Notes: generated by a model not told the origin, from the letters alone. A stretch of 64,000 nucleotides of DNA from Meconema thalassinum (GCA_946902985.2 OX336393.1:128926533-128990532), one strand, 5' to 3'. Numbered from the stretch's first letter, positions 1 to 10,166 are shown. A program made the numbers and translations.

Positions 1-390
1 TTTCACGACCGCATTCATAAGAATGAAGGAGGCCCGGATTCAATTCCCAGTTCTGCCGTGAAATTTAATTCTGGTCTGAGGGCTGGAACGGGTTACACTC
101 AGCCTCGTGAGGCAAAACTGAGAAGATGCGGGTTCGATTCCTACCTCAGCCATCTTGGAAGTGGTTCCCCGTGGTTTCCCACTTCTACTCCAGGAAAATG
201 CCAGGAATGTGCCTTACTCAAAGCCATTGCCGCTTCCTACTAAAATCTTACCTCAATTACAAATACACACACTAGTACAGACATCATAGTGATACAGGTT
301 ATCAGGCAAATTCTATACACACTCCAGTACACGGGGCCACATGACCACGATGTCGCAAATCCCCCGAAAGAATCATCAACAACAACATAA
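1..390 (+). repeat. SINE family S3 (tRNA-derived), near complete
   Basis: A tRNA-like promoter remnant (GGATTCAATTCCCAG, similar to a Pol III B box) is followed by a body seen repeatedly in this window: CACTCAGCCTCGTGAGGCAA, a second GGTTCGATTCC box, GTGGTTTCCCACTTCTACTC, GTACACGGGGCCACATGACC, and a terminal CAACAACAACA tail near 388. Related or partial copies lie at 6764-7150, 7675-7772, 20515-20640, 21440-21560, 27119-27500, 29485-29805, 36355-36715, 62516-62612 and 62675-62795. The left end is cut or diverged at the window edge. SINEs encode no protein and would need a LINE for mobility. Confidence 0.7.
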
Positions 391-710
391 GAATGACAGC
401 TTGAATGCAGAAATATTTCAAGCCATTTAGATGCCTGCCTTCCTGCCTTCCATATAGGGTATAAGCTATGGCTTGCAGTATTTGTGAATACACGACCTAC
501 TGTAAGAGCTAAGAGGGGGGAAATAGCGGTGGCTAATAGGTAAATGTTATCAAGATCAGGTGTACTATGAACTTCTTTTCTGCAATAAACCTAGGCCGGT
601 ATGCGCGGCAGTGTTAAAGGTGCCGGGACGTCCTCAATAGACCGGGCAGCGCTTAGTTCGAATGGCCTTTTAGTCCACGCGTGGCGAAGACAGTTCCACG
701 GTCTTTAATA
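391..710. other. No recognisable feature
   Basis: I see no coding frame, tRNA-like box or match to the other repeats here. A GC-rich stretch near 600-700 is unassigned. Confidence 0.4.
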
Positions 711-1319
711 GTTGGTAGATCTTCCTGTATTCAATAACATACATTCTTATCTAGACTTGGCAAAGTGACACAAATAAACATTGCACTGACCTCAGAAAGC
801 ACATAGGAACAAATAGGGGAGAAAGGAAAAACCAGTTTCGTCCAGTTAACACCCGGGTTCAGCCGACCAAAATTGGTGCTAGAGTGAACACGAAACTGCT
901 CGAAGTTCCAGCCAGGAAGAAACCCGGATAAGTATGAGCCTGTATTTTTACAGTATAACCATAGTTGATTATTCATAACCATATAATCACCCCAAACAGA
1001 CAAACTCCGGATTTTTATCACCATTTTAGCATTTCACCTAACATTAGATATACTACATTTAGCATACACTGACAGTTGCATTACCAATACTGCAAATAAA
1101 TAATTGTACATGTTGTTAATATTTTTCACCTGTATTCTCAAACATAGATGTTATAACCTAAGTGTAATGGATCTGATGATGATCGCTTGACGATCGAAAC
1201 GGGTCATCCTAGTGTATTTAATAATCTCATGTGATTTTTTTTCAGGATTAGGGCATAACCCAGCTCTTTTTGGGTACATTCGTGTTGACCGACTGAAAAG
1301 CACCATACTTTTGTTTTGC
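711..1319 (+). repeat. HHR-bearing repeat, copy 1 (Penelope-like or satellite type)
   Basis: This ~600 bp block is repeated at 1508-2095 in the same orientation. Shared landmarks run in order: TCTAGACTTGGCAA, an AAAACCAGTT segment, CGAAACTGCTCG, CACCTGTATTCTCAAACATAG, a 44-nt identical block around the ribozyme-like motif, then TTCAGGATTAGGGCATAACC and TTGACCGACTGAAAAGCACC. A third diverged copy lies at 23735-24010, and a short tail match at about 53770-53840. No reading frame is conserved. Direct repeats carrying hammerhead motifs are known from Penelope-like retroelements, retrozymes and cave-cricket satellite DNA; which of these applies is not decided by the sequence. Confidence 0.65.
1169..1209 (+). 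ncRNA. Hammerhead-ribozyme-like motif, copy 1
   Basis: Stem I is GGAT (1169-1172) with ATCC (1206-1209). The core CTGATGA is at 1173-1179. Stem II is GATCG (1181-1185) with CGATC (1191-1195), loop CTTGA. GAA follows at 1196-1198. A very short stem III is AC (1199-1200) with GT (1203-1204), loop GG. The predicted cleavage triplet is GTC, with the break after C1205. This is the order of a type I hammerhead with a minimal stem III, as described for Penelope-like elements. Departures: T1180 is an unpaired extra base between the core and stem II, and stem I is only 4 bp. Activity is inferred, not shown. Confidence 0.55.
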
Positions 1320-1507
1320 TAAGAGCCTTCATAAGACATAAAAATGTTAGTCGTTTCTTAACTTAACTCTACTCAACTTACAGATGACTCAGAATTCGAA
1401 TGTAATGAATCAAGAAGATCGTTATTGTAAAGGTTTGAACAACAAGGTCATCAGCCCTGACGAAAGTGTTTGACCACAAGTGCATAAATACTTCATGTAA
1501 TGTTAGT

Positions 1508-2095
1508 AGTTGAAGACCGTCCTGAATACAATAACAAACTGTACATCATGTCTAGGCTTGGCAACACACTAAAGGTAGCCTACGCATGCACTTCATACAT
1601 ACAGTATATAGGAACGGGGCGGGAGGAGGGAAAACCAGTTCAGTAAGATAACATACCAATTCAGTCGCCTGTTACTAGTGCACGAGTGAAGTTGAAACTG
1701 CTCGCTGTTGTTAGTGCGTGAGACATCCAACCAGATAATTAGCCTATATACACTATTATCAAAATTGACCATTCACAACAAGCATATAGTCCACTCCCAA
1801 CAGACAAATTCCGGAGTTCTATCACAATTGTAGCATTTCACCAATCATCATATAGATTACAACTAACCAATACTCCAACTATATAAGTGTACATATGGTA
1901 AATATTTTTACCCGTATTGTCAAACATAGATTTTATAGCCTAAGTGTAATGGATCTGATGATGATCGCTTGACGATCGAAACTAGTCATCCTAGTGTATT
2001 TATTAGGCCAAACCTCATGTAATTTCTTTCAGGATTTCAGTATAACCCAACTCTTTTGGGTACATTCGCGTTGACCTACTGAAAAGCACCAAACT
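1508..2095 (+). repeat. HHR-bearing repeat, copy 2
   Basis: Direct repeat of 711-1319, about 190 bp downstream of it. The outer parts have diverged by many substitutions and small indels (for example CTAGGCTTGGCAACACAC against CTAGACTTGGCAAAGTG), while the block around the ribozyme-like motif is unchanged. It ends with GGGTACATTCGCGTTGACC and AAAAGCACCAAAC. Confidence 0.65.
1951..1991 (+). ncRNA. Hammerhead-ribozyme-like motif, copy 2
   Basis: Same architecture as copy 1: GGAT/ATCC stem I (1951-1954 with 1988-1991), CTGATGA core (1955-1961), GATCG/CGATC stem II (1963-1967 with 1973-1977), GAA (1978-1980), AC/GT stem III (1981-1982 with 1985-1986) and GTC cleavage triplet ending at 1987. Within the motif the only difference from copy 1 is the two-base stem III loop (TA instead of GG), so the pairing and core are preserved. 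Confidence 0.55.
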
Positions 2096-2424
2096 TTTCT
2101 TTACTTTATGTAATGGATACCGTTAGAATATTTATACCGGTAAATTAGGATGTAATTGAGGCAGTTTCCACGAAACTTGGTGAAAGAGGAATCTTAAATC
2201 AAAGAATTTACCTGTACAGGTCACTAGACTTGGAAACTGAAAACTGTATAAAATGTTAATGGCATTAACTATAGAGCAGATTGCCTCAATGTTCCACCCC
2301 TTAAAACTAGACAATCACCGTCCACAATATCAATAACTCTTGAATAACATTTGGCAAGAAAGCAGAATATTTTAAGACACACAAATTATATTGGATATTA
2401 CGTGCAAACACGTAATTAATGTTT
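2096..2424. other. No recognisable feature
   Basis: AT-rich sequence without a credible frame or match to the repeats found elsewhere in the window. Confidence 0.4.
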
Positions 2425-2722
2425 TGTTATGTGGCCTCCTGAGAGGCCGCGTGCAGGCCTTTCAAGTTGCCGCCCGTGGGTGACCTGCGCGCCGGGATGA
2501 GAGGTGAATTGGATGGAGAAGAATGACACTGGAAGGAAGCGGCCGTGGCCTGTCAAAAGGTACCGTACACCATGCCTGGTGTTGACAATGGAAAACCACG
2601 GAAAACCTTTTCAAGGACGGGCGACGGTTGGGCTCAAACCCAAGCGTCCACCGAGCCAGCTGAGAGCTTGGCGCCATAACCTAAGATTGCGCTTTAGAGA
2701 GCGTAGCCACTGCTGTCGGTAA
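2425..2722 (-). repeat. SINE family S1 (tRNA-derived), old copy
   Basis: On the minus strand this begins near CCGACAGCAGTGGCTACGCT and ends at GGCCACATAAC. It shares AAACCACGGAAAACC, CGGCCGTGGCCT and the CGCGCCGGGATGAGAGGTGAA block with the cleaner copies at 48458-48770, 50796-51122 and 62811-63129. The B-box region is degraded (GGGCTCAAACCC on the plus strand). Apparent reading frames on both strands are by-products of the SINE. Confidence 0.7.
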
Positions 2723-3239
2723 CTTAAATGAATGAAATATTGAAATCAAAATCAAAGAAGAGTAATGAGCGATGGTGACGAAACTTTACAGGAAGGTAAA
2801 ATAATTTAAAGATGTCTCCCGTCTATGAAATGGAGAGCCAATAATGTAGGGAACAACAACAGATCCACACTCAACTGGAGAGGCAAAGCATACCTCTAAT
2901 GGGTGGGTTACAAGTGGGTCTCTTGACAGTGTGACAGCTCTCAACTCAAGTGGCTGTCTCTGGATACAAAAGGGCTCCGCGCTACTCCCGAGACCACAGT
3001 CACCGCCACTGTTTGGGGACTATTGCGAGAACACACTGGCGCCGGAATCGCTGATGCCAACACTTGTTCACTTAAAGTCACTAACTCAAACGTGAAAAAT
3101 CACCATGAAGTTTTGATAATTTAAAAGTCATCTAAATTGTTGTGAAGATGATTACTGTGTCTGGCGGCGCAGCGATAAGACATTCTTAACAACATTGCTC
3201 TTGCTTTTAGAACAAGGGACGCTACGTATATCAACAGCT
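2723..3239. other. No recognisable feature
   Basis: No coding frame or repeat identified. A short segment near 2960-3060 is richer in G+C but carries no identifiable motif. Confidence 0.4.
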
Positions 3240-3378
3240 ACTCAGTTGTCCTCACGAGCCTAGGTAAATCTCCTTCCAGCCTCAGGTGATATTTTAAATC
3301 ACTGCTTCAGGTGAGAATCGAACCCGGGACTTCCTACATAAGAGGCGAGAATGTTACCCCTACTCCACGAGGTCGGCA
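3240..3378 (-). repeat. tRNA-like SINE head (family S8)
   Basis: On the minus strand GCCGACCTCGTGGAGTAGGG acts as an A-box-like start, and GGTTCGATTCT (complement of 3314-3324) matches the Pol III B box. The remainder of the SINE cannot be traced confidently. Confidence 0.5.
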
Positions 3379-3452
3379 TTATTGTTGTTAACAACAAATT
3401 CCATTTTTATGTCTTGTTCGTTTATCGGCTTTGACATATCCCTAGTAGGTTA

Positions 3453-3489
3453 AACCACGGCCGACTGAATCATTCAGTCGGCCGTGGTT
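3453..3489. repeat. Perfect palindrome, 18 bp arms, 1 bp spacer
   Basis: Bases 3453-3470 are the exact reverse complement of 3472-3489, with C3471 between. Weaker pairing continues outward through TTAA and CCTAG on each side. It could extrude as a cruciform or be the core of a small foldback element. Confidence 0.85.
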
Positions 3490-3844
3490 AAACTCACCTA
3501 GGCCCAAATCCGTGATATTCTGCTAATAGTTCTTTTTCAATTAACCCTCCGTTCGTTGCGTGGATTACCATTGTAATACAGTTTTTCTAAATATCTGCGA
3601 ACATAATATAGCTTTTGGTACATGCTGTTTAGTACCTTTCCCAGGAGGTCTCTCCACTACAATCACCTTGCAATATTACATCAATGACCAAAGACCAAAG
3701 AGTTAACTTGGATTAGGCTACAACTGTAGCCCACGTGACTATTTACTGAGAACGTTTGAACTGCGTTTGTTTGCTTGTATAGGCATAGCGTTGTATAGAA
3801 TTGGGAAACTGAATATACAGGGTCATCGAAAATGAATACCTAGA
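3490..3844. other. No recognisable feature
   Basis: Nothing with coding or repeat character could be identified. Confidence 0.4.
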
Positions 3845-3872
3845 TTTAAATAATACATTATGCAACGAGCCT

Positions 3873-4367
3873 ATGATGGAAGACAAACGCACAAACACCA
3901 GTATTTTCGAAGAATCACAGACTACCAGTGTTGAAGCCATGCTTTTAAAACGTCAGCTGCGATGGACAGGACACGTAATCCGCATGCCCAATAATCGCAT
4001 TCCCAAGCAGGTGTTTTGCTCTGAACTAACTGAGGGCAAGCGCTGTCTGGGAGGTCCGAGGAAGAGATTCAAAGACGTACTAAAGGCTAATATGCAAATG
4101 TGCCACATTGATATCAACAATTGGGGGACTTTAGCCCTTGATCGCTCATCCTTGAGATCAAATGTTCATCGTGGTGCGATACGTTTTGAAGAAAACCGCC
4201 GACGTATGATAGAAGATCGGAGGCAGCGCAGAAAGAACAGAGTGTTACTTAGAAGACAGGGAATGAATGCGGATGTCTCACCTGGACCTGATACTACCTG
4301 TCATCACTGCGGAAAACTGTGTGTCTCCCGCATTGGGCTTTATAGTCACCTCCGGACTCATCGATGA
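3873..4367 (+). pseudogene. LINE ORF2 C-terminal fragment with C2H2 zinc finger
   Basis: The frame encodes the C-terminal end of a non-LTR reverse-transcriptase polyprotein. Early residues include LRWTGHVIRMPNNRIPKQVF and GGPRKRFKDVLKA, a pattern typical of the region after the RT domain. The last ~25 residues form a C2H2 finger (CHHC ... H ... HLRTHR) and the frame then stops normally. The first three codons come from the flanking repeat, so the Met is accidental. It lacks endonuclease and RT cores and cannot be autonomous. The finger probably helps bind nucleic acid in the intact element, which is an inference from related LINEs. Confidence 0.7.
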
Positions 4368-4434
4368 AGAGTCATTCGGCATTGGAAGGCCAACCTACTC
4401 GAGACGAGTGTTTGCTATCATCATCATAATCATC
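3882..4434 (+). mobile_element. 5'-truncated LINE 3' end with 6-bp TSD
   Basis: The insertion splits the unit-1 repeat. ATGGAA at 3876-3881 and 4435-4440 flanks it, and the undisturbed paralogue at 5394 onward reads straight across this point. The element ends in a degenerate (ATC)n tail (about 4416-4434), as expected for a LINE copy truncated at its 5' end. Confidence 0.7.
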
Positions 4435-5393
4435 ATGGAAATAATTAAGACACGAGTATGTTTATAAAACGAGCGAAACGAGTTTTATAATTTCCATACG
4501 ATTGTCTTAATTACCATTATAGACGAGTTGCATACGACTGTTTATGTTTGACGATAATTAGAATTTTATTATATTCTAACATAAATATTTATAGGCTATC
4601 TGTTGAGATTCTGTCAGTTGACGTAAGTGCATGCGCTGGGAATTGTGTGGGCTCAGCATTTGCTCTCTGCCCAATAACAAATTCCAAAGCTTGGAAACAT
4701 TGTTTATCCTGAACTAGCACCAACAGATAGCGCACAGGTAGACTGCTATGGTGGATCATTTTGTTATTTTGGTCAAATAACACACAATAGGCTGTAACGG
4801 TTTACGACTAAAATGTATCGTATTATCAACTAGTTATTCCTCAAATTCGATGCGTATAAAATGTCAACTGAAGGGAAATCAATGGAGGTACCACATTGAA
4901 CAGTCATGCCATCTGGCGGAAACGTTTCAAATAAGAAATCCCTTCACTGAACAGAGCTGGGTTATAGATTTCCGTGGATCTAACGTCATATGTTTGCTGC
5001 CTCCACGAGGAGGTTATATCAACACCAGTATTCACTAAAATTGTCGCCGAAATCGTACGAGAGCAATTTCCTGTGTAGAAATTGGAGTTGGGGATATTAA
5101 GGTACAGTGCTACTTATTTTCCCATATTCCCCAGTTTATTTATGCAAACATTTGGGATCGGATATCCTTTATATTGCCAACTTTCAAATCGTGTAGTTCA
5201 TGTCCGACATGTTGGATTTTAGTGCATGTGCGCAGCTATCCGTACCCAATTGGTCACACAACTGTTTCATAATGAAAATCTTGAACTCTGATTGGAGGAG
5301 AGAAACTGTATCATAATGAAAACTAGTACTTTAGTGACTTTCATTATAGTACAGTTGTCTGACTTATAATATTTACATTTCGACATCGTCGAA

Positions 5394-6090
5394 CATTAAT
5401 AGTACATTATGCAACGAGCCTATAATGGCTATAATTAAGACACGAGTATTTTTTATAAAACGAGCGTATGCGAGTTTTATAATTTCCATACGAGTGTCTT
5501 AATTACCATTATAGGCGAGTTGCATACGACTGTTTATGTTCGACGATAATTATAACTTTATTATATGTTTTAACATAAATATTCATAAATATCTGTTGAG
5601 AGTCAGCTACTGGAATTTTGTGATCGCAGAGCGAGCGTTGGGTGTTATACCTTCGTCTTTCAAGAGCTTTGAACGGCCGACGCATGCGCTCTGTGGGCTT
5701 GCAATGCCATATGCAGCCATATGTTTACATCAGCCGTCCCTCAGTAATATTGTCACCGCAGTCATTTGAAGACAATGCGCTGTGTAGAAATTAGTGTTAG
5801 TGATTTTAAGGTACTGTGCTATTTCTTGTCTCATATTCGCCAGTTTATTTACGCGAACATATGGACGGTGCGTATTCCATGTCGGTAATTTATTATAGTT
5901 CGATGTTGTGTTTATGTCCGACATGTTGGATTTTGAGCGCATGCGCGAAATTATCGTTACCTAATTGGTCAATGAACGAGCTCTGATTGGCTGGAGAAAC
6001 TGTATCGTAATGAAAAACGGTGTTATAATGACCATCATTATGATACAGTTTTCAAACACATAATAGTGAGGGTCGAACATAAAAGAAATT
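5394..6090. repeat. Unclassified repeat, unit 2
   Basis: Direct copy of the 3845-5393 repeat without the LINE. Near 5427-5515 the segment TAATTAAGACACGAGTAT...ATACGAGTGTCTTAATTA makes an imperfect ~80 bp palindrome. No coding capacity is seen. Confidence 0.6.
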
Positions 6091-6189
6091 ATAACATTGA
6101 AACTTTTCATGTTAAATGAATGATTATTTCACTGTGTGATGACGGTTGACGCAAGTTTTGTTTAATGTATTAGCGATACACTCGATGCA

Positions 6190-6640
6190 AGCTTTCCAAA
6201 CGGATTGAAATTTTGTGTGTTGATAAAGGCTATGAACATGAGTTCACCAATTGGACTTTCGATAACCTGGTGAACACAAATCCAACATGGCAGCGACGCG
6301 AAATTTGAATATTTAAATGGACGTTTCACGCGAGTTAACCATCCGAGCGCAGTGAATCTTGGTACGGTAAATGCTTATACAAATTTTTATCAACTGGCTT
6401 CTAATTTATTTCAATTGTTTTTATAACCACAAGATGGCGGCTATGCGAAATATTAAAATCTCGTTTTTATTATTTCTTGCGTCCTAATCATTCGATTGAA
6501 GTTTGAACAATACACCTACGCGATAATCTTCATGCAATAGTGCAGAACTCTATGGCCTACATATTTAAAAATCCGAAAAGGCAGTCATCCGAAATATTTA
6601 GACGGTTCTTAATATTCTCAATATTCACGACCAATTTATG
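6190..6640 (-). repeat. HINE-like element fragment
   Basis: Matches the body of the elements at 10070-11612 and 34828-36058: GGCTATGAACATGAGTTCACC, AATCCAACATGGCAGCGACG, ACGTTTCACGCGAGTTAACC, ACAAGATGGCGGCTATGCG and CATCCGAAATATTTAGACG. Terminal hairpin and microsatellite are missing, so it is an internal piece. Confidence 0.6.
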
Positions 6641-6763
6641 AAAATACATCAGAAGTACCCGTTCTTCGAACGACTTTTAGCACTCATCGGCAAAAACAAC
6701 TCTCTATCATGTTACCTCAATGTAGTTAGCCTATGTTATGACCTGTTTACCAGTTCGATTCAT

Positions 6764-7150
6764 AATATAATTGTTGTTGTTGATTCATTGAGGGGCTTTG
6801 AGACATCGTGGTCAAGTAGCCCCGTGTACTTGGGTGTGTGTTTGGAATTTGTCTGATGATAATCTGTGTTATTGTGATGGCTTGTAATTGAAATAGGATT
6901 TGGGAACGAAGCGGCCGTGGCCTTAAGTTAGTCATCAACCCGGTATTTTACTTGGAGTAAAAGTGGGAAACCATGGAGAAAATGATGGCTGAGTTGGGAA
7001 TCGAACATTTCCTCTCCTCAGTTTTGCTTCACGAGGCTTGGTGTACCGCGTTGCAGCCCACAGACAATTAATTTTTTGGCAGAGCCAGGAATCAAATACG
7101 GGACTCCGCTGTGACAGCCAAGAATGCTAGCCACTATGCAAAGAGTCGAA
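6764..7150 (-). repeat. SINE family S3
   Basis: Starts on the plus strand with the reversed tail ATTGTTGTTGTTGATTCATT and GACATCGTGGTCAAGTAGCC, continues through GCGGCCGTGGCCTTAAG and TGGGAATCGAACATTTCC, and ends with the tRNA-like head remnant. Frames reported on either strand here are SINE shadows. Confidence 0.7.
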
Positions 7151-7339
7151 TGCGTGTCTCTCACGTACCGTGGCGTAGCCGTGCTCGTTAAATCGTGCAC
7201 CATGGCCGCGAGGGCAGCTGCAACAAGTCCAGAGATCGTAGATGTGAATCCCGACGCTGACCGCGGCTATCTTCAATGTGATTTTACCCCGGGTACTTCC
7301 ACACTCCTTACAGGCAAATGCCGGGATAGTAGCCACCTT

Positions 7340-7645
7340 ACTTGAAGGTCTGAGGCAAAGCTTATCTTTGTCCTTGCTTCGGAGGGGAAGTAAAGCCAGT
7401 GGGCCAATGTCATAGATTTATGGCATGTACAAGAACCTACCACTGCAATTGGTGGTGTGTAGCAAAAGCTGTAGGTTATACTTGGCTGGTTAGAAACGCT
7501 CTATCAAGTTCCAACGTTCACCGCTAGTGCTAGTGACAGTAGCATCTGGTAGCCAAATTTGGAACTAATTGTAATTGAACTTGTTGAGAGCCCTCGGGCG
7601 TTCAATCAAAAATAAATGCCCAGCTTATGGCCATTGGCTGCGATT
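7340..7645 (+). repeat. SINE family S6-related copy
   Basis: Contains CCTTGCTTCGGAGGGGAAGT, AAGTTCCAACGTTC, GTAGCATCTGGTAGCCAA and ATTGAACTTGTTGAGAGCCC. The first part matches the tRNA-derived module of the 14-20 kb array; the second matches the inverted copy at 30690-31000. Confidence 0.55.
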
Positions 7646-7674
7646 CATGTATAACTTATTAATAGTACAGTTAC

Positions 7675-7772
7675 ATCACATAAATACAGGTTATCATACA
7701 AATTCAACACTCACTCAATTACACGAGGCTGATGACCAAGATGTCCCAAGCCGTTCAAATTAATTAACAACT
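7675..7772 (+). repeat. SINE S3, 3' end only
   Basis: ACAGGTTATCATACAAATTC, CAATTACACGAGGCTGATGACC and a closing CAACTACAACAAAC tail match the 3' part of the S3 family. Confidence 0.55.
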
Positions 7773-7828
7773 ACAACAAACAACTCCGTGTCTCACGTGA
7801 GACCATAAAAATATAATGTTATTGGTTT

Positions 7829-8140
7829 CACGCCGGCCCCGTGGTGTTGGGGTAGCGCGCCTGCCTCTCACCCGGAGGCCCCGGGTTCGATTCCCAGCTC
7901 CGTCAGGGATTTTAAAACTGACGTGAGGGTTGGAACGGGGTGCACTCAGCCTCGTGAGGACAATTGAGTAGCTGTCTGACAGTGAGACAGCGCCCCGATC
8001 ATGAAAACCACGATTAACGGCCGAGGGGACCTGATGCGCTGATCACGCGTCACCCCAATATATGCAGGCCAATTGGCTGGGCAGCGGTCGCTTGGTCGGC
8101 CCAGGCCCTTCATTAGCTGTATAGTGCAAGGGGTTGTTTG
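7829..8140 (+). repeat. SINE family S4 (tRNA-derived)
   Basis: Head GGCCCCGTGGTGTTGGGGTA, then GCGCGCCTGCCTCTCACCC and a perfect B box GGTTCGATTCC at 7882-7892: a clear tRNA-like Pol III promoter. The body carries CGTGAGGGTTGGAACGGGGT and GACAGTGAGACAGCGCCCCG. It abuts an inverted S5 SINE. Confidence 0.7.
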
Positions 8141-8145
8141 TTTCA

Positions 8146-8346
8146 CGTTCCCTTTAACTACTGCGGCTTTTAGAGACGCCGGGGTGCCGGAATTTTATCC
8201 CGAAGGGGATCTTTAACGTGACAGTAAATCTACTGACACGGCCCCCTCATATTTGCGCACCCTCAAATACCAACTGACTGCGGCAGGATTTGATCCTGCA
8301 ACCTTGGGAACAGCAAGCGAGAACGTTACCGCTGAGCCACGTGGCC
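8146..8346 (-). repeat. SINE family S5 (tRNA-derived)
   Basis: Minus-strand head GGCCACGTGGCTCAGCGGTA with B-box-like GGATCAAATCC; body TGAGGGTGCGCAAAT and GATCCCCTTCGGGATAAAAT. Other copies are at 9815-10012 (plus), 55520-55725 and 56748-56966 (minus). Confidence 0.7.
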
Positions 8347-9530
8347 AGTCATGACCACAAAAGGGACTCAGCTGCGGTCAAGAATATTTGTTTGACTCTT
8401 ATGAATGGAAATGTGTAAAAGGAACGAAAGACGGTTCTATTGTGAGTCGCTTAGACACACCTCTCTAATGTGACTAAATTGTAACTAGGGAGAGCTTGCC
8501 TTCGTAAAGATACTTTTATAGCGTTTTGACTTTCTCCTTGTCGTTTTGACAACCATTGTTGTGTACAGCGATACCTGCTGGGATGTGGTGACATTCGGCG
8601 ATTAGAAGCGGTTGGTTAGTTCCACCCTGGTGTAAAACTGTTTGAAAGGACCTGGGGTGAGGCCGGTAAGGGTTGTGTCAGTTACAACCAAACAAACATG
8701 GCAGTGTCAAGAGCTCACAGGCCATCTAACACCAGAAGTAGGCGTATGACGTGTTGGTATGCAGTGTACTTAAGTAATACTAGCTTACTCATTTAACCCC
8801 TATAATGCCCGGTTCGACTTTTGATGAACTGTGGCCAACCTCCGTCTGTGGCCGTATCATCATATCTACTATTTCAGTAGTATAGATCCCTCCTGCGACG
8901 CTCACAAGCGACCGATCGTGACAAATGAGTATTCAAATGAAAGATAATAGACATTAGCCGTGATGAATTGCACCCTAATTTCATAAATATCTATAAAGTC
9001 TTTAAAAATGACTTTTAAAACATAGCCTATACGAAGTGTGCGATTTGCAGATACTGCTGCTGTAGGAAAATACTCTCCATAATTGCTATCCACTTCACAT
9101 TTTGACCGCTGTGACGCCTGTTTCATGTCATTTTAACATTCCGAGGTCTTTCCTTTATCATTTTGCATGGATTTCAGAAACAGTAAATCAAAGAAATGAG
9201 TACGGTACTCAAAAATCGTATAATTTCATAAATATCGAATAACCGGTGAGTGTTATGATGATCCAATTTTCAGTGATTGCCTTCTTAAGTTAGGGGACGT
9301 AGAACTTGGGATTCTAACTGAAATGTAAATAGTGTTCTATAATCATTTGGTTGAAATGAAAACATAACCACCTTTCTCCTTAAGTCTCTCATTATAAACC
9401 TATTGGGGAAAGTGTGGTTTATGAACATGGGAGATTTCTCGCAAGGGTCCGCTAGTCCTATATTAATACACGACGGCTGAACTTCTGTAGACATCTGATG
9501 AGAATGGATGGGAACCGAGTACATTGCAAG
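8347..9530. other. No recognisable feature
   Basis: Mixed AT-rich sequence. I see no conserved frame, tRNA-like box or paralogue within the window. Confidence 0.4.
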
Positions 9531-9539
9531 ACTGAAGGG

Positions 9540-9811
9540 TACAACGAAATGCGTAGAAGGAGTCAAGAAAGACACGGCTGAAATGGAATTACTGCCACCG
9601 TGATCCACAACAGGAGTCGCATTGCCAGCGTGAAGACATTTAAGGAGAATCCATCTAAATGTAGGCCTAAATTGGTAATTTCTGCGGAGCAGCGGAGGAT
9701 TCGAAGTGAAAGAATGAAGAGTTTCAGGGAGGAAAAGAAGAGATGGACCATACGGTCCACAGTTGGCCAAATACGGAAACAAAAAGAAACATGTTTGACT
9801 GAAGTCGAATA
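9540..9811 (+). pseudogene. RTE-like LINE C-terminal fragment
   Basis: With one upstream stop the frame gives NGITATVIHNRSRIAS and EQRRIRSERMKSFREEKKR. It resembles the basic C-terminus of the long LINE at 58-61 kb (NRSLFREAIQ ... RHSRRMKEIWKQRK). Only the last ~90 residues remain. The 238-residue frame on the opposite strand is a shadow. Confidence 0.55.
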
Positions 9812-9814
9812 GAT

Positions 9815-10012
9815 GGGCGGTAACGTTCTCTCTTGCTGGGCCCATGGTTGCAGGTTCGTATCCTGGCGCAGTCAGCTGGCATTTGAGGGTGCGCAGATGC
9901 GAGGGAGCCGTCACGTTAATGATCCCCTCCGGGGCGAAATTCCGGCATCCCGGAGTCTCTAAAAGCCAGAGTAGTTGAAAGGGACGTAAAACCAATAACA
10001 TTATTATTATTC
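9815..10012 (+). repeat. SINE family S5 with ATT tail
   Basis: GGCGGTAACGTTCTC, B box GGTTCGTATCC, TTTGAGGGTGCGCAGATGCG, then GGGACGTAAAACCAATAACA and (ATT)n at 9999-10012. The tail shows the family ends in a short simple repeat. Confidence 0.7.
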
Positions 10013-10069
10013 GAATATATAGAAGGTTATGTGTGTACTTTCCAACGAAGAAAAATCAATAGAACGATT

Positions 10070-10127
10070 TTTAGCCTATTTTCAATTTTGAAAAAATAGG
10101 CTTATGAGATCACCTTTTGTCCGTGTG

Positions 10128-10166
<39 letters not shown>

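Larger units (their letters stand above)
3845..5393. repeat. Unclassified repeat, unit 1, interrupted by a LINE
   Basis: Shares blocks in the same order with 5394-6090: CATTATGCAACGAGCCTAT, TAATTAAGACACGAGTAT, a TTATAAAACGAGCG / CGAGTTTTATAATTTCC half-palindrome, GTCTTAATTACCATTATA, GTTTATGTTTGACGATAATTA, TGTAGAAATT, TCCGACATGTTGGATTTT and AAACTGTATC. The family is unknown. The segment 3882-4434 is a foreign LINE insertion. The half-palindrome may be a hairpin. Confidence 0.6.

Noticed and set aside
1169..1209. Bacterial-style riboswitch or terminator reading of the hairpin
   Set aside because: The setting is eukaryotic repeat DNA, and the conserved flanking CTGATGA and GAAA bases fit a hammerhead core better than a plain hairpin.
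7829..7905. Possible genuine tRNA gene
   Set aside because: A and B boxes are good, but the acceptor arms do not pair and the sequence runs on into a SINE body; the same holds for the heads at 11867, 49711 and 62811.
9285..10001. 238-codon open frame on the minus strand
   Set aside because: It is antisense to a LINE C-terminal fragment and an S5 SINE (the text GYEPATMG is the usual antisense reading of a SINE promoter) and has no domain.
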